Part shown: in pieces, positions 15,851 through 23,763 of the stretch | Layout: each line of letters starts with the position of its first letter | Numbering within the stretch: the stretch's first letter is position 1 | Origin: Rubricella sp038526735 | Lineage (GTDB): Bacteria > Pseudomonadota > Alphaproteobacteria > Rhodobacterales > Rhodobacteraceae | DNA: 27,210 bases | Reading direction: 5' to 3' | Assembly (NCBI GenBank): GCA_038526735.1 | Contig: JBCBGM010000040.1 | Location: 1 to 27,210, forward strand | The notes under the pieces: model-generated | The model's input: only the letters and a program-made list of their open reading frames with translations | Database searches by the model: none | What the model was told of the DNA's origin: nothing | Program-made: the position numbers and the translations under genes

Positions 15851-17749
15851 TTATTTGGTGGTGTTGCCGTATCCCAGCTTCAAAACGGCATCTGAGATTT
15901 CCGATAGGATCGCCGGATCATCGATGGTTGCGGGCATTTTGTAGGTTTCGTTATCGGCGATTTTTGCCATCACGCCGCGCAGAATTTTGCCGGAGCGTGT
16001 CTTGGGCAAACGGTCCACGATCACAGCCAGTTTGAAGGCAGCCACTGGACCGATCTGTTCGCGCACCAGGGTCACGCACTCTTTCACAAGGTCCGCTTCC
16101 TCTCGGTCGGCACCCGCATTGAGGCACAAGAAGCCCATCGGCAACTGACCTTTCAGCTCATCCGCCACGCCAATCACCGCGCATTCGGCCACGTCAGGAT
16201 GCGCCGCGAGCACCTCTTCCATCGCCCCCGTCGAAAGACGATGCCCCGCGACGTTAATCACATCATCGGTGCGCGCCATGATGTAGAGGTAGCCGTCCTC
16301 GTCGATCATGCCGGCGTCGCCGGTCTCATAGTACCCGGGGAAGGTGTTGAGGTAAGATTTGCGGAACCGCTCTTCGGCGCGCCACAGCGTTGGCAGCGTC
16401 CCAGGGGGCAAGGGGAGTTTCACGGCAACAGCGCCGAGCTCCCCAGCTTTCATCGGATGACCGCCCTCATCGAGAATTTGCACATCATAGCCGGGCATTG
16501 GAACGGACGGGCTGCCGAGTTTGATCGGCATTTGCTCAATCCCCATCGGGTTGGCCGCAATTGCATAGCCCGTTTCGGTCTGCCACCAGTGGTCAATCAC
16601 TGGCACGCCCAACTGCTTCTCGGCCCAGAGGATGGTGTCCGGGTCGGCGCGTTCGCCTGCAAGAAAGAGCGTTTTGAGTGAGGAAGTGTCGTACTTCTCG
16701 ACGAAACTCCCGCTCGGATCCTCCCGCTTGATCGCGCGGAACGCTGTGGGCGCTGTGAAAAGCACCTTCACGTTGTGCTCTTCGATCACACGCCAGAACG
16801 TGCCCGCATCTGGGGTGCCCACCGGTTTGCCCTCAAACACGATGGTGGTGCAGCCAGTCAGAAGCGGCGCGTAGACGATGTAGGAATGTCCGACGACCCA
16901 GCCAACATCGGAGGCGGCCCAATAGACGTCTCCGGGTTGGACATCGTAGATGTTTTCCATCGTCCACGCCAGCGACACCATATGTCCCGCATTTGGCCGA
17001 ACCACGCCCTTGGGTGCACCGGTCGTGCCAGAGGTGTAGAGGATATAAAGCGGGTCAGCGCCGCCAACTTCGACACAGTTCGCAGGAGTCGCGCTCGCCA
17101 TCTCGGCAGCCATGTCAAAGTCGCGCCCGTCGATCAGATCTGCGACTTCTTGGGGGCGCTGGTGGATAAAACAAAACGTCGGCTTTTGGCTCGACTGCTC
17201 AATCGCATCATCGAGCAAGGGTTTGTAGTGGACGATCCGGTTCGTCTCGATCCCGCAAGACCCGGCGAGGATGGCTTTGGGCTGGGCGTCATCGATGCGC
17301 ACGGCCAGCTCATGGGCGGCGAACCCGCCAAACACGACCGAGTGGATGGCGCCGATCCGCGCGCAGGCCAGCATTGCGACCAGCGCCTCAGGTATCATCG
17401 GCATATAGATCAGCACGCGGTCGCCCTTAACGATCCCCCGCGCTACCATTGCCCCCGCCAACGCAGCGACCTTCTCGAGAAGCTCGGCATAGGTGATCTT
17501 GGTCGTTTTGCCGGTCACCGGGCTGTCGTGGATAATCGCAACCCTGTCGCCGTGCCCAGCCTCCACATGTCGGTCAATTGCGTTGTAGCAGGTGTTGCAG
17601 GTCGCGTCTGAGAACCACTCGTAGTGCGGGGCATCTTCAGCGTTGAGCGCAAAAGTGGGTGCGGAGATCCAATCGATGGCCTCAGCGGCTTTCATCCAAA
17701 AAGCCTCTGGGTCAGCTTGCCAGCCTGCGTAAATGTCCCGGTAGCCCAT
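15851..17749 (-). CDS. prpE: Propionyl-CoA synthetase (AMP-forming acyl-CoA ligase)
   Basis: This ligase of about 632 residues activates propionate, and possibly acetate, to the CoA thioester with ATP. It follows PrpE closely: a FW motif near the N terminus, CNTCYNAIDRHVE, ARIGAIHSVVFGGFAAHELA, the AMP-binding loop ILYTSGTTGAPKGVVR, DVGWVVGHSYIVYAPLL, and the hinge region TDDVINVAGHRLSTGAMEE. The C-terminal LPKTRSGKILRG carries the lysine that is acetylated for control in this family. The overall match to PrpE is better than to Acs. ATG at 17747-17749 is chosen because GGAG lies six bases upstream; the earlier in-frame ATG at 17759-17761 abuts its own purine run. It may use acetate or propionate produced by neighbouring metabolism. 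Confidence 0.9.
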   Translation of the reverse strand: MGYRDIYAGWQADPEAFWMKAAEAIDWISAPTFALNAEDAPHYEWFSDATCNTCYNAIDRHVEAGHGDRVAIIHDSPVTGKTTKITYAELLEKVAALAGAMVARGIVKGDRVLIYMPMIPEALVAMLACARIGAIHSVVFGGFAAHELAVRIDDAQPKAILAGSCGIETNRIVHYKPLLDDAIEQSSQKPTFCFIHQRPQEVADLIDGRDFDMAAEMASATPANCVEVGGADPLYILYTSGTTGAPKGVVRPNAGHMVSLAWTMENIYDVQPGDVYWAASDVGWVVGHSYIVYAPLLTGCTTIVFEGKPVGTPDAGTFWRVIEEHNVKVLFTAPTAFRAIKREDPSGSFVEKYDTSSLKTLFLAGERADPDTILWAEKQLGVPVIDHWWQTETGYAIAANPMGIEQMPIKLGSPSVPMPGYDVQILDEGGHPMKAGELGAVAVKLPLPPGTLPTLWRAEERFRKSYLNTFPGYYETGDAGMIDEDGYLYIMARTDDVINVAGHRLSTGAMEEVLAAHPDVAECAVIGVADELKGQLPMGFLCLNAGADREEADLVKECVTLVREQIGPVAAFKLAVIVDRLPKTRSGKILRGVMAKIADNETYKMPATIDDPAILSEISDAVLKLGYGNTTK

Positions 17750-17771
17750 GGCGGTCTCCATCCCCTTGTAG

Positions 17772-17830
17772 ATTTATTGGCGCGCTTCTCGCGGGTTCAC
17801 CCTGTCAAAGGAACGCGGCGAAGAGAAGCG
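17772..17830 (-). promoter_or_regulatory. Possible prpE promoter region with palindromes
   Basis: The 91 bases between the broken GFA gene and prpE hold a TTGACA hexamer on the minus strand (17803-17808). It directly abuts the palindrome GGGTGAACCC (17793-17802), and both lie inside the long inverted pair CGCTTCTC (17783-17790) and GAGAAGCG (17823-17830). No good -10 box stands at 16-18 bases, so this is a weak call. Confidence 0.3.
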
Positions 17831-17840
17831 GACGCGCCGG

Positions 17841-18262
17841 TTATCGTGATCTGTTTTTGGGTTTTGGCGAGTGTGGCGGCACAAGCTCGTGCGTCCACGA
17901 CAGTGCCTCTTCGGCGAAGTAGTGCGCTTCGGGGGTGAACCCTTCGGGGTTGTCGAGGCTCGCGGCGTAGACGTGAATTTCGTCGGCAAACCGCTCTGAG
18001 TAAAACGCAACCGGCGTTCCGCAGGTGGCGCAAAACCTGCGGCGCACGCCGGGGGAAGAGCTGTAGGAGCCGGGGGTTCAGCGCCCGTCCACTCAAACGC
18101 TGTGAGCGGCACCCCGATGAAGGCTGTTGCCGGGCTTGCCGTGTTTTTGCGGCAGCTGTAGCAGTGGCAGATGCCTTGCCAGTTCGGAGGGCCGGACAAA
18201 CGCCAGCGCACCGCTCCGCAGAGGCACCCCCCTTCGACAGGCATGCCAGCTCCGTCAGCCAT
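17841..18262 (-). pseudogene. GFA-family (glutathione-dependent formaldehyde-activating-like) protein, frameshifted
   Basis: The first frame, from 18262, reads GGCLCGAVRWRL and CHCYSCRKNTASPATAFIG, the zinc-binding first half of a GFA-family protein. After WTGAEP it loses similarity. The rest is in another frame: SYSSSPGVRRRFCATCGTP, then the typical HVYAASLDNPEGFTPEAHYF tail, ending at 17841. One missing base in the G5 run at 18072-18076 (C5 on the coding strand) would join the halves into a normal protein of about 140 residues. It is either a true recent pseudogene or a sequencing error in the homopolymer. The start is ATG at 18260-18262, overlapping the maeB stop by 8 bases, or ATG at 18242-18244. 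Confidence 0.85.
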
Positions 18263-20531
18263 AGCTCTGCACAGACGTGCCCGCGAGGGCGGCGGTGTTT
18301 AGCAACCCGCGTGCGGAGATTGCGGGCGTTACAATATGCGCGCGGTTGCCCATGCCCATCAAAATCGGACCGACCTCGATGGCATTTGCCTTGGCCTTGA
18401 GGATGTTGCGCACCACGCTTGCCGTATCGACATTGGCGAACACGAGCACGTTTGCCGCCCCCTCCATCCGCGAGTTGGGGAAGATGCGCGCGCGTATCTC
18501 TGGGTCCAGCGCGACGTCGGAGTTCATCTCGCCTTCATAGAGAAAATCACGCGGCTGGCTGTCGAGGATATCCATCGCGCCGCGCATCCGGCGGGCGCTT
18601 TCGGTGTCGAGGTTTCCGAAGTTGGAGGATGAACAGAGTGCGATCTTGGGCTCTTGCCCGAAGCGCCGCACATGGCGCGCCGCAGAGGTGGCGATTTCAG
18701 CGAGTTCCTCAGGGGTGGGTTGAGTGTGGATATGCGTGTCGGCCACGAACAACACGCCCGTCTCAAGGATCATCATCGAGAGCGCTCCGGTCGGGCGCAG
18801 CCCACCCGTATTGAGCGTTTGAGTGACGTAGTTGAGGTGCCAGAGGTACTGCCCAAACGTGCCGCAAATCAGGCTATCCGCCTCATCCCGGCGCACCATG
18901 ATCGCGCCGATGGCGGTGGTGTTAGTGCGCATGATCGCGCGGGCGAGGTCGGGTGTCACGCCGCGCCGCTCCATCACCTGATGATAAGTCTCCCAATAGG
19001 TGCGGTAACGGTGGTCGTTCTCGGGGTTCACCAGATCAAAATCGCGGTCAATCTCAATCGGGATACCATGCCGTTCCGCCCGCCGCTCAATCACCTCGGG
19101 GCGGCCGATGAGGATCGGTTTGTCGCCCGTTTCCTCCATCATCGCGTGAGCGGCGCGGAGCACGCGCTCGTCTTCCCCTTCACAGAAGACGATGCGGCGA
19201 TGCGCTGTGCGGGCCCCCTCAAAGACCCGCCGCATGATGAACGCGGAGCGATAGACAGAACGGTCGAGGCTCTCGCGGTAATCGTCCACGTTGAGCGGCT
19301 GAGTCGCCACACCACTCTCAATCGCGGCCTCAGCCACGGCACCCGCAACGATGGCCAGCAAACGCGGATCGAAGGGTTTGGGGATCAGATAGTCCGGGCC
19401 AAAGGTCAGCCGCTCGCCGCGATAGGCCGCTGCCGCTTCGGCGGAGGAGGAAGCGCGGGCGAGCTCTGCGATACCCTGGACGCAAGCCACCTTCATGGCC
19501 TCGTTGATCTCGGTCGCGCCCACATCGAGTGCGCCGCGGAAGATGAACGGGAAGCACAGCACGTTGTTGACCTGGTTCGCGTAGTCACTGCGGCCCGTAG
19601 CAATAATCGCATCAGGCGCGACGGCCTTGCAGGCCTCTGGGTCAATCTCGGGGTTGGGGTTGGCCAGCGCAAAGACGATAGGCTTTGCGGCCATCTTCGC
19701 AACCATTTCAGGCTTGAGCACATTCGGGCCGGAGAGCCCCAGAAAGAGGTCTGCGCCGTCAATCACGTCATCGAGCGTGCGCGGCCCGCCCGGTTGCGCG
19801 TAATCGGCCTTTTGAGGGGTCATCTCTTCGGCGCGGCCTTCATAGACGAGGCCCGCGATATCGCAGAGGAACACATTCTCGCGTTTCACACCGAGGGTCA
19901 GCAGCATGTTGAGGCAGGCAATCCCGGCCGCCCCCCCGCCGGTGGAGACAACCTTGATGTCCTCAAACTTACGATCTGTCAGATGCAGCGCGTTAACCGC
20001 CGCGGCCCCCACAACAATGGCCGTGCCGTGCTGGTCATCGTGGAAGACGGGGATGTTCATTTTCTCGCGGCACTTCTGCTCAACGATAAAGCAGTCGGGG
20101 GCCTTGATGTCTTCGAGGTTGATCGCGCCGAATGTGGGTTCAAGGGCTGCCACGATATCGGCGAGTTTTTCGGGGTCGGACTCGTTCACCTCGATGTCGA
20201 AACAGTCGATGTTGGCGAACTTCTTGAACAGAACCGCCTTGCCCTCCATCACCGGTTTTGAGGCCAGCGCACCGATGTTTCCCAGCCCCAACACCGCCGA
20301 GCCGTTTGAGACTACCGCGACGAGGTTCTGGCGAGATGTAAACTGCGCGGCCATCGCCGGGTTGTCGCGAATGGCCTCAGAGGCCTCTGCCACGCCAGGT
20401 GAATAGGCGCGGGCGAGGTCGCGCTGGTTTGCCAGCGGCTTCGTGGCGCGGATTTCGAGTTTTCCGGGCTTGGGATGCGAATGGTAATGAAGCGCCGGCG
20501 TCAGATTTCCGCCGCTATCCTGATCGTCCAT
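18255..20531 (-). CDS. maeB: NADP-dependent malic enzyme with phosphotransacetylase-like domain
   Basis: This 758-residue enzyme oxidatively decarboxylates malate to pyruvate with reduction of NADP. The malic enzyme part (1 to about 430) shows DLARAYSPGVAEAS, SNGSAVLGLGNIGALASKPV, PVFHDDQHGTAIVVGAA, the dinucleotide-binding STGGGAAGIACLN and FALANPNPEIDPE. From about residue 440 a phosphate-acetyltransferase-like domain begins (RRIVFCEGEDERVLRAA) and runs to the C terminus. In MaeB proteins this domain is regulatory and binds acetyl-CoA; it is not expected to be catalytic. Full length is normal for the MaeB family. The gene starts one base after the glycosyltransferase stop, so the two are probably cotranscribed. 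Confidence 0.95.
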   Translation of the reverse strand: MDDQDSGGNLTPALHYHSHPKPGKLEIRATKPLANQRDLARAYSPGVAEASEAIRDNPAMAAQFTSRQNLVAVVSNGSAVLGLGNIGALASKPVMEGKAVLFKKFANIDCFDIEVNESDPEKLADIVAALEPTFGAINLEDIKAPDCFIVEQKCREKMNIPVFHDDQHGTAIVVGAAAVNALHLTDRKFEDIKVVSTGGGAAGIACLNMLLTLGVKRENVFLCDIAGLVYEGRAEEMTPQKADYAQPGGPRTLDDVIDGADLFLGLSGPNVLKPEMVAKMAAKPIVFALANPNPEIDPEACKAVAPDAIIATGRSDYANQVNNVLCFPFIFRGALDVGATEINEAMKVACVQGIAELARASSSAEAAAAYRGERLTFGPDYLIPKPFDPRLLAIVAGAVAEAAIESGVATQPLNVDDYRESLDRSVYRSAFIMRRVFEGARTAHRRIVFCEGEDERVLRAAHAMMEETGDKPILIGRPEVIERRAERHGIPIEIDRDFDLVNPENDHRYRTYWETYHQVMERRGVTPDLARAIMRTNTTAIGAIMVRRDEADSLICGTFGQYLWHLNYVTQTLNTGGLRPTGALSMMILETGVLFVADTHIHTQPTPEELAEIATSAARHVRRFGQEPKIALCSSSNFGNLDTESARRMRGAMDILDSQPRDFLYEGEMNSDVALDPEIRARIFPNSRMEGAANVLVFANVDTASVVRNILKAKANAIEVGPILMGMGNRAHIVTPAISARGLLNTAALAGTSVQSYG

Positions 20532-20532
20532 T

Positions 20533-21336
20533 TCAAGTCTCCGCCCGTCTGAGTGTTTTTGTTGGTGTGGTTATGGCCTCAAAGCGTGTGTCGCGCCAGC
20601 GTGCGCCGGTCAGCATCGCGGCAACCTGCATCGGAACTGTCGCAACCTCTGACGGGGCGCGCCGTAGATGCTGGAGCTTGGTCGTGCGCGGGCGCCAAGC
20701 GGCCATGTCAGATTTGATTTTCTCGCGCCGTTGGATCGCGAGCGCAGGGGCAACGATCCCTACGCCGATGTCGCGAAACACCGGCGAGGTGTTGGGTGAA
20801 AAGAGCATGTGATCGGTTGGGATCACAAAGTGCTTCACATTGGCGATGGCGTGGGCCGCCCGCTTGCGGATCAGGAAGCACGCAGCCCCACCGGTGCGGG
20901 AATAGAGACGGTGAAGCGTGCGACCCGGAACCGGTAGGGTACCAAGGGACGGCCCCAGCAACTTCAGACCATTCCGCTCTGGCCATTTTTCGAGCTGTAC
21001 GAGGCCGATCTCTTCAGGCAGCCACGAAATATTCGCCAGCAGTGTCGCCAGATCCGGGGATAGATCGGCGTCATCTTGCAGGTACAGCATCACCTCAGCC
21101 TCTTGCGCGGCGAAGGTCTTGAGCATTGTGCTCGCGTAGGCTTTCGAGCCATGGGTCATCGGGATTGGGCCGTTGCCAAGGGTGCGCGGGTCCAGCCCTT
21201 CGGGCCCGACCTCTTTGCCATCAAGCGCGCTCACTCGCTGCCACGACAGCCCAAGCGCATCCAGCTGATCGGTCATGTAGGCCAACCGATCCGGCCTGCG
21301 GTCGAGGTTAACGATTGTGATCGGAACATGCGCCAT
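20533..21336 (-). CDS. Glycosyltransferase family 25 (LPS biosynthesis type)
   Basis: This 267-residue cytoplasmic or peripheral-membrane protein has the GT25 N terminus ITIVNLDRRPDRLAYM, then WQRVSALDGKEV, the acceptor-side motif MTHGSKAYASTMLK, and the acidic cluster YLQDDADLSPDL that probably binds metal and nucleotide sugar. The C-terminal part with GAACFLIRKRAAHAI and PTDHMLFSPN is also typical. Members transfer sugars such as galactose to lipopolysaccharide or protein; the donor here is unknown. It is first in a two-gene run with maeB. No functional link with malic enzyme is evident; they may simply share a promoter. Confidence 0.85.
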   Translation of the reverse strand: MAHVPITIVNLDRRPDRLAYMTDQLDALGLSWQRVSALDGKEVGPEGLDPRTLGNGPIPMTHGSKAYASTMLKTFAAQEAEVMLYLQDDADLSPDLATLLANISWLPEEIGLVQLEKWPERNGLKLLGPSLGTLPVPGRTLHRLYSRTGGAACFLIRKRAAHAIANVKHFVIPTDHMLFSPNTSPVFRDIGVGIVAPALAIQRREKIKSDMAAWRPRTTKLQHLRRAPSEVATVPMQVAAMLTGARWRDTRFEAITTPTKTLRRAET

Positions 21337-21396
21337 GGCGGCGCTTTAGCAGGGCACACAGGCGGCGTGAACGGCGAAAGGTGGCGCAGTAACGCG

Positions 21397-21421
21397 AAAG
21401 GCCCGCGCGAGGCGGGCCTTT
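21397..21421 (-). terminator. Rho-independent terminator after the second BMP gene
   Basis: AAAGGCCCGC and GCGGGCCTTT form a perfect 10-bp stem with a 5-base loop, 22 bases beyond the bmp stop. On the minus strand it continues CGCGTTAC, so the T run is the TTT inside the stem. The stem is almost the same as the one after the other bmp gene. It should end the xdhC-to-bmp transcript before the glycosyltransferase gene. Confidence 0.85.
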
Positions 21422-21443
21422 CTTTGGATTGATCCAATGGAGA

Positions 21444-22520
21444 TCAGTTGGGGACCGCGCCCTCGATGCCCTCAACGTAGAAATCCATGCCCAACAAGGT
21501 CAGGTCATCGGCGGTTTCACCTTCGGCGAGCCAAACCGAGCCATCCTGTTTGTTGATCGGGCCGGTGAAAGCGTGGCGCTTACCGGTCGCGACGGCAATC
21601 GTGACATCCAGCGCCTCTTTGCGGATCTCGGCCGGAAGGGCCGGATTGAACGACCCGATGGAGGTCATGCCCTCGTCGATGCCGTGCCAAGTGTCCTGGC
21701 TCTCCCACGTGCCATCAATGACCGCTTGGGTGCGCGCAATGTAGTAGGGCGCCCAGTCATCAATGATCGACGAGAGACGCGCCGTAGGGCCGAAGTCGAG
21801 CATGTCGGAGGCTTGGCCGAAGCCATACACGCCCTGCTCTTCCGCAATGGTCAGCGGCGCGGTCGAGTCGGTGTGCTGCATGATTACATCCGCACCCTGC
21901 TCGATCAGCGCGTTGGTCGCGTCGGCCTCTTTCGCCGGGTCAAACCACGTGTAGACCCAGACGACCTTCATCTCGACATCCGGGTTCACTTCTTTCGCCG
22001 CCAGGTAAGAGGCGTTGATGCCGCGGATCACTTCCGGGATCGGGAAAGAGGCGATGTAACCGATCACGTTGCTCTCGGTCACACGGCCCGCAATCGTGCC
22101 CTGAACCACGCGGCCTTCATAGAAGCGGCCGGAGTAGGTGGAGACGTTGGGCGTGTTGCGCTGATAACCGGTTGCGTGCTCAAATTTCACGTCGGGGAAC
22201 TGCGCGGCGACGCGGTTTGTCGGCGTCATGTAGCCGAAGGACGTGGTGAAGATCAGGTCGTGGCCCGATTGAGCGAGCTGGCGGATCGCCCGCTCTGCGT
22301 CGCCTTCTGGCACGCTCTCGATAAAGGTGGTTTCAACGGCATCGCCGAAGTGCTCTTCCACGGCCAAACGGCCCTGGTCATGCTGGTAGGACCAGCCGTA
22401 GTCGCCGATAGGGCCGACGTAGATAAAGCCGACTTTGACCGGGTCATCTTGGGCAAAGGCGGCTGAGGCAGACAGCGCCAAAGCAGCGGCGGCTGTCGTG
22501 AGAGATTTCAGAAACGTCAT
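21444..22520 (-). CDS. BMP-family periplasmic substrate-binding protein (xdhC-linked transporter)
   Basis: This 358-residue periplasmic receptor for the second importer has a signal peptide of MTFLKSL, an Ala-rich core and AFA cleavage near residue 23. No lipobox Cys is present. The mature part starts VKVGFIYVGPIGDYGWSYQH, a pattern of the purine/nucleoside branch of BMP proteins. It also contains GHDLIFTTSFGYM, IGYIASFPIPEVIRGINA, GADVIMQHTDSTAP and GSVWLAEGETADDLTLLGMD. It is only distantly similar to the binding protein at 10820-11812. ATG has GGAG six bases upstream, and the gap from the permease gene is 53 bases. Linkage to xdhC suggests purine bases or nucleosides as ligand, which is inference. 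Confidence 0.92.
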   Translation of the reverse strand: MTFLKSLTTAAAALALSASAAFAQDDPVKVGFIYVGPIGDYGWSYQHDQGRLAVEEHFGDAVETTFIESVPEGDAERAIRQLAQSGHDLIFTTSFGYMTPTNRVAAQFPDVKFEHATGYQRNTPNVSTYSGRFYEGRVVQGTIAGRVTESNVIGYIASFPIPEVIRGINASYLAAKEVNPDVEMKVVWVYTWFDPAKEADATNALIEQGADVIMQHTDSTAPLTIAEEQGVYGFGQASDMLDFGPTARLSSIIDDWAPYYIARTQAVIDGTWESQDTWHGIDEGMTSIGSFNPALPAEIRKEALDVTIAVATGKRHAFTGPINKQDGSVWLAEGETADDLTLLGMDFYVEGIEGAVPN

Positions 22521-22573
22521 GGGGGTCTCCGTGTTGCAAATGGTGTGTTTTATCCCCAGTGGGAGCCTCTCTT

Positions 22574-23491
22574 TTAACCGGAGGCGTGGAACACCCGACC
22601 CAAGCTCGCAGGCGCGTTGAGCGCGGCGCGGTTTCGGTCAGATGACATGATGACCAAAACGATAATGGTCATCAAATACGGTGTCATGGACAAATACGCG
22701 GTGGGGATGTTGACCCCCATCGCCTGCAAATTCAGTTGCAAAATGGTGACGCCTCCGAAGAGCCACGCGCCAAGGATCACTCGGCCTGGCTTCCAAGAGG
22801 CAAAGACGACGATTGCCAGCGCAATCCAGCCAATGCCAGCGGTCATCCCCTCGTTCCACTGCGGCACGCGGACGAGGCTGAGATAGGCACCACCAAGGCC
22901 TGCGAGCGCGCCGCCAAATGCGATCGCCGCGAGGCGGATAAGCACCACCGGGTAGCCCAATGCATGCGCCGCAACATGGCTTTCGCCAACCGCACGCAGG
23001 ATCAGGCCGCCGCGGCTTTTGTTGAGGAACCACCAGACGGCTCCGGTGAGCAAGAGGGCCGTGTAAACCATCCAGTCATGCGAAAACACAATGCGGCCAA
23101 TCACCGGGAGGTCGCTCAGGACGGTCGGAAAGAGCTGGTCCGTGCTCGGCGGACGCAGGCCCGTGTATTGCTGGCCAAGGAGGGCGGAGAGGCCGAGCCC
23201 GAAGAGCGTTAGCGCAAGGCCCGTGGCCACTTGGTTTGACAAAAACACCTGCGTAAGCACGCCGAACGTCATCGAGACGAGCGCGCCACCCAGTGCTCCA
23301 GAGATAAAGCCAAACACCGGAGAGCCGGTGGTGACAGCTCCGATAAACCCGCAAATCGCCCCGATGATCATCATCCCCTCGACGCCAAGGTTCAACACAC
23401 CGGATTTCTCGGCAATGAGCTCTCCGGTTGCGGCCAGCACGAGCGGAGTTGCTGCCACGATCAGCGAGGCAATGAGGGCTACAGGGTCCAA
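22574..23491 (-). CDS. BMP-type ABC transporter permease (second permease), TTG start
   Basis: This inner-membrane permease of about 305 residues has the second-permease motif IAEKSGVLNLGVEGMMIIGAICG and hydrophobic helices throughout, ending RAALNAPASLGRVFHASG. The open frame runs 62 codons further upstream, but that stretch is Cys/Arg-rich, not permease-like, and overlaps the small membrane gene. TTG at 23489-23491 has GGAGG about seven bases upstream and gives MDPVALIASLIVAATPLVL, a normal N terminus. The gene therefore overlaps the preceding one by 13 bases. It should pair with the permease at 23760-24827. Confidence 0.88.
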   Translation of the reverse strand: MDPVALIASLIVAATPLVLAATGELIAEKSGVLNLGVEGMMIIGAICGFIGAVTTGSPVFGFISGALGGALVSMTFGVLTQVFLSNQVATGLALTLFGLGLSALLGQQYTGLRPPSTDQLFPTVLSDLPVIGRIVFSHDWMVYTALLLTGAVWWFLNKSRGGLILRAVGESHVAAHALGYPVVLIRLAAIAFGGALAGLGGAYLSLVRVPQWNEGMTAGIGWIALAIVVFASWKPGRVILGAWLFGGVTILQLNLQAMGVNIPTAYLSMTPYLMTIIVLVIMSSDRNRAALNAPASLGRVFHASG

Positions 23492-23763
23492 TGGGGGCCT
23501 CCGGCAGCGATGTGAAAGGCTATAGTCAGTGCCGCGCCCGAGGCCGTGCCGAGGGCCATACGGCCCACCATTGGCCGGGTGAAATGGCTGCGCACTACTG
23601 CGCGCGCACGGAGCCAAATCAGCCCGAGAGACAAAAGCCCGGCGATCACCACAACATGTGCCAGCACAAAGAGCCACCCCGCCTCGGGGGCGGCATGGGC
23701 CATCCAGGGCATCATCAGGCCCATCACAAAGCCCATCACCAACGGCATGTAGAGATGCTTCAT
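23479..23763 (-). CDS. Small membrane protein between the two permeases
   Basis: This 94-residue protein of unknown function has three hydrophobic stretches at about 7-24, 28-50 and 64-84, and a short positively charged loop (LRARAVVRSHFTRP) between the last two. It may be a three-helix membrane protein; the first helix ends MAHAAPE and could instead be a signal sequence. ATG at 23761-23763 overlaps the upstream permease stop (ATGA) and has AAGGA eight bases upstream, which decides the start. The stop overlaps the next permease by 13 bases. Base composition matches the neighbours, unlike the orphan at 8298-8681. An accessory role in the transporter is inferred from position only. Confidence 0.78.
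   Translation of the reverse strand: MKHLYMPLVMGFVMGLMMPWMAHAAPEAGWLFVLAHVVVIAGLLSLGLIWLRARAVVRSHFTRPMVGRMALGTASGAALTIAFHIAAGGPHWTL

Noticed and set aside
16775..17611. 278-codon open frame on the plus strand
   Set aside because: Antisense to prpE in a high-GC region; no motif.
18654..20261. 535-codon open frame on the plus strand
   Set aside because: It lies entirely antisense to maeB, whose protein is fully conserved. The antisense product is rich in Arg, His and Gly with no recognisable motif, as expected for a GC-rich shadow frame.
21429..22466. 345-codon open frame on the plus strand
   Set aside because: Antisense to the bmp gene at 21444-22520, which has a signal peptide and family motifs. 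The plus-strand product shows no family features.
23492..23677. 62-codon N-terminal extension of the second permease
   Set aside because: The extension is Cys/Arg-rich, overlaps the small membrane gene, and the TTG at 23489-23491 has a well-placed GGAGG.
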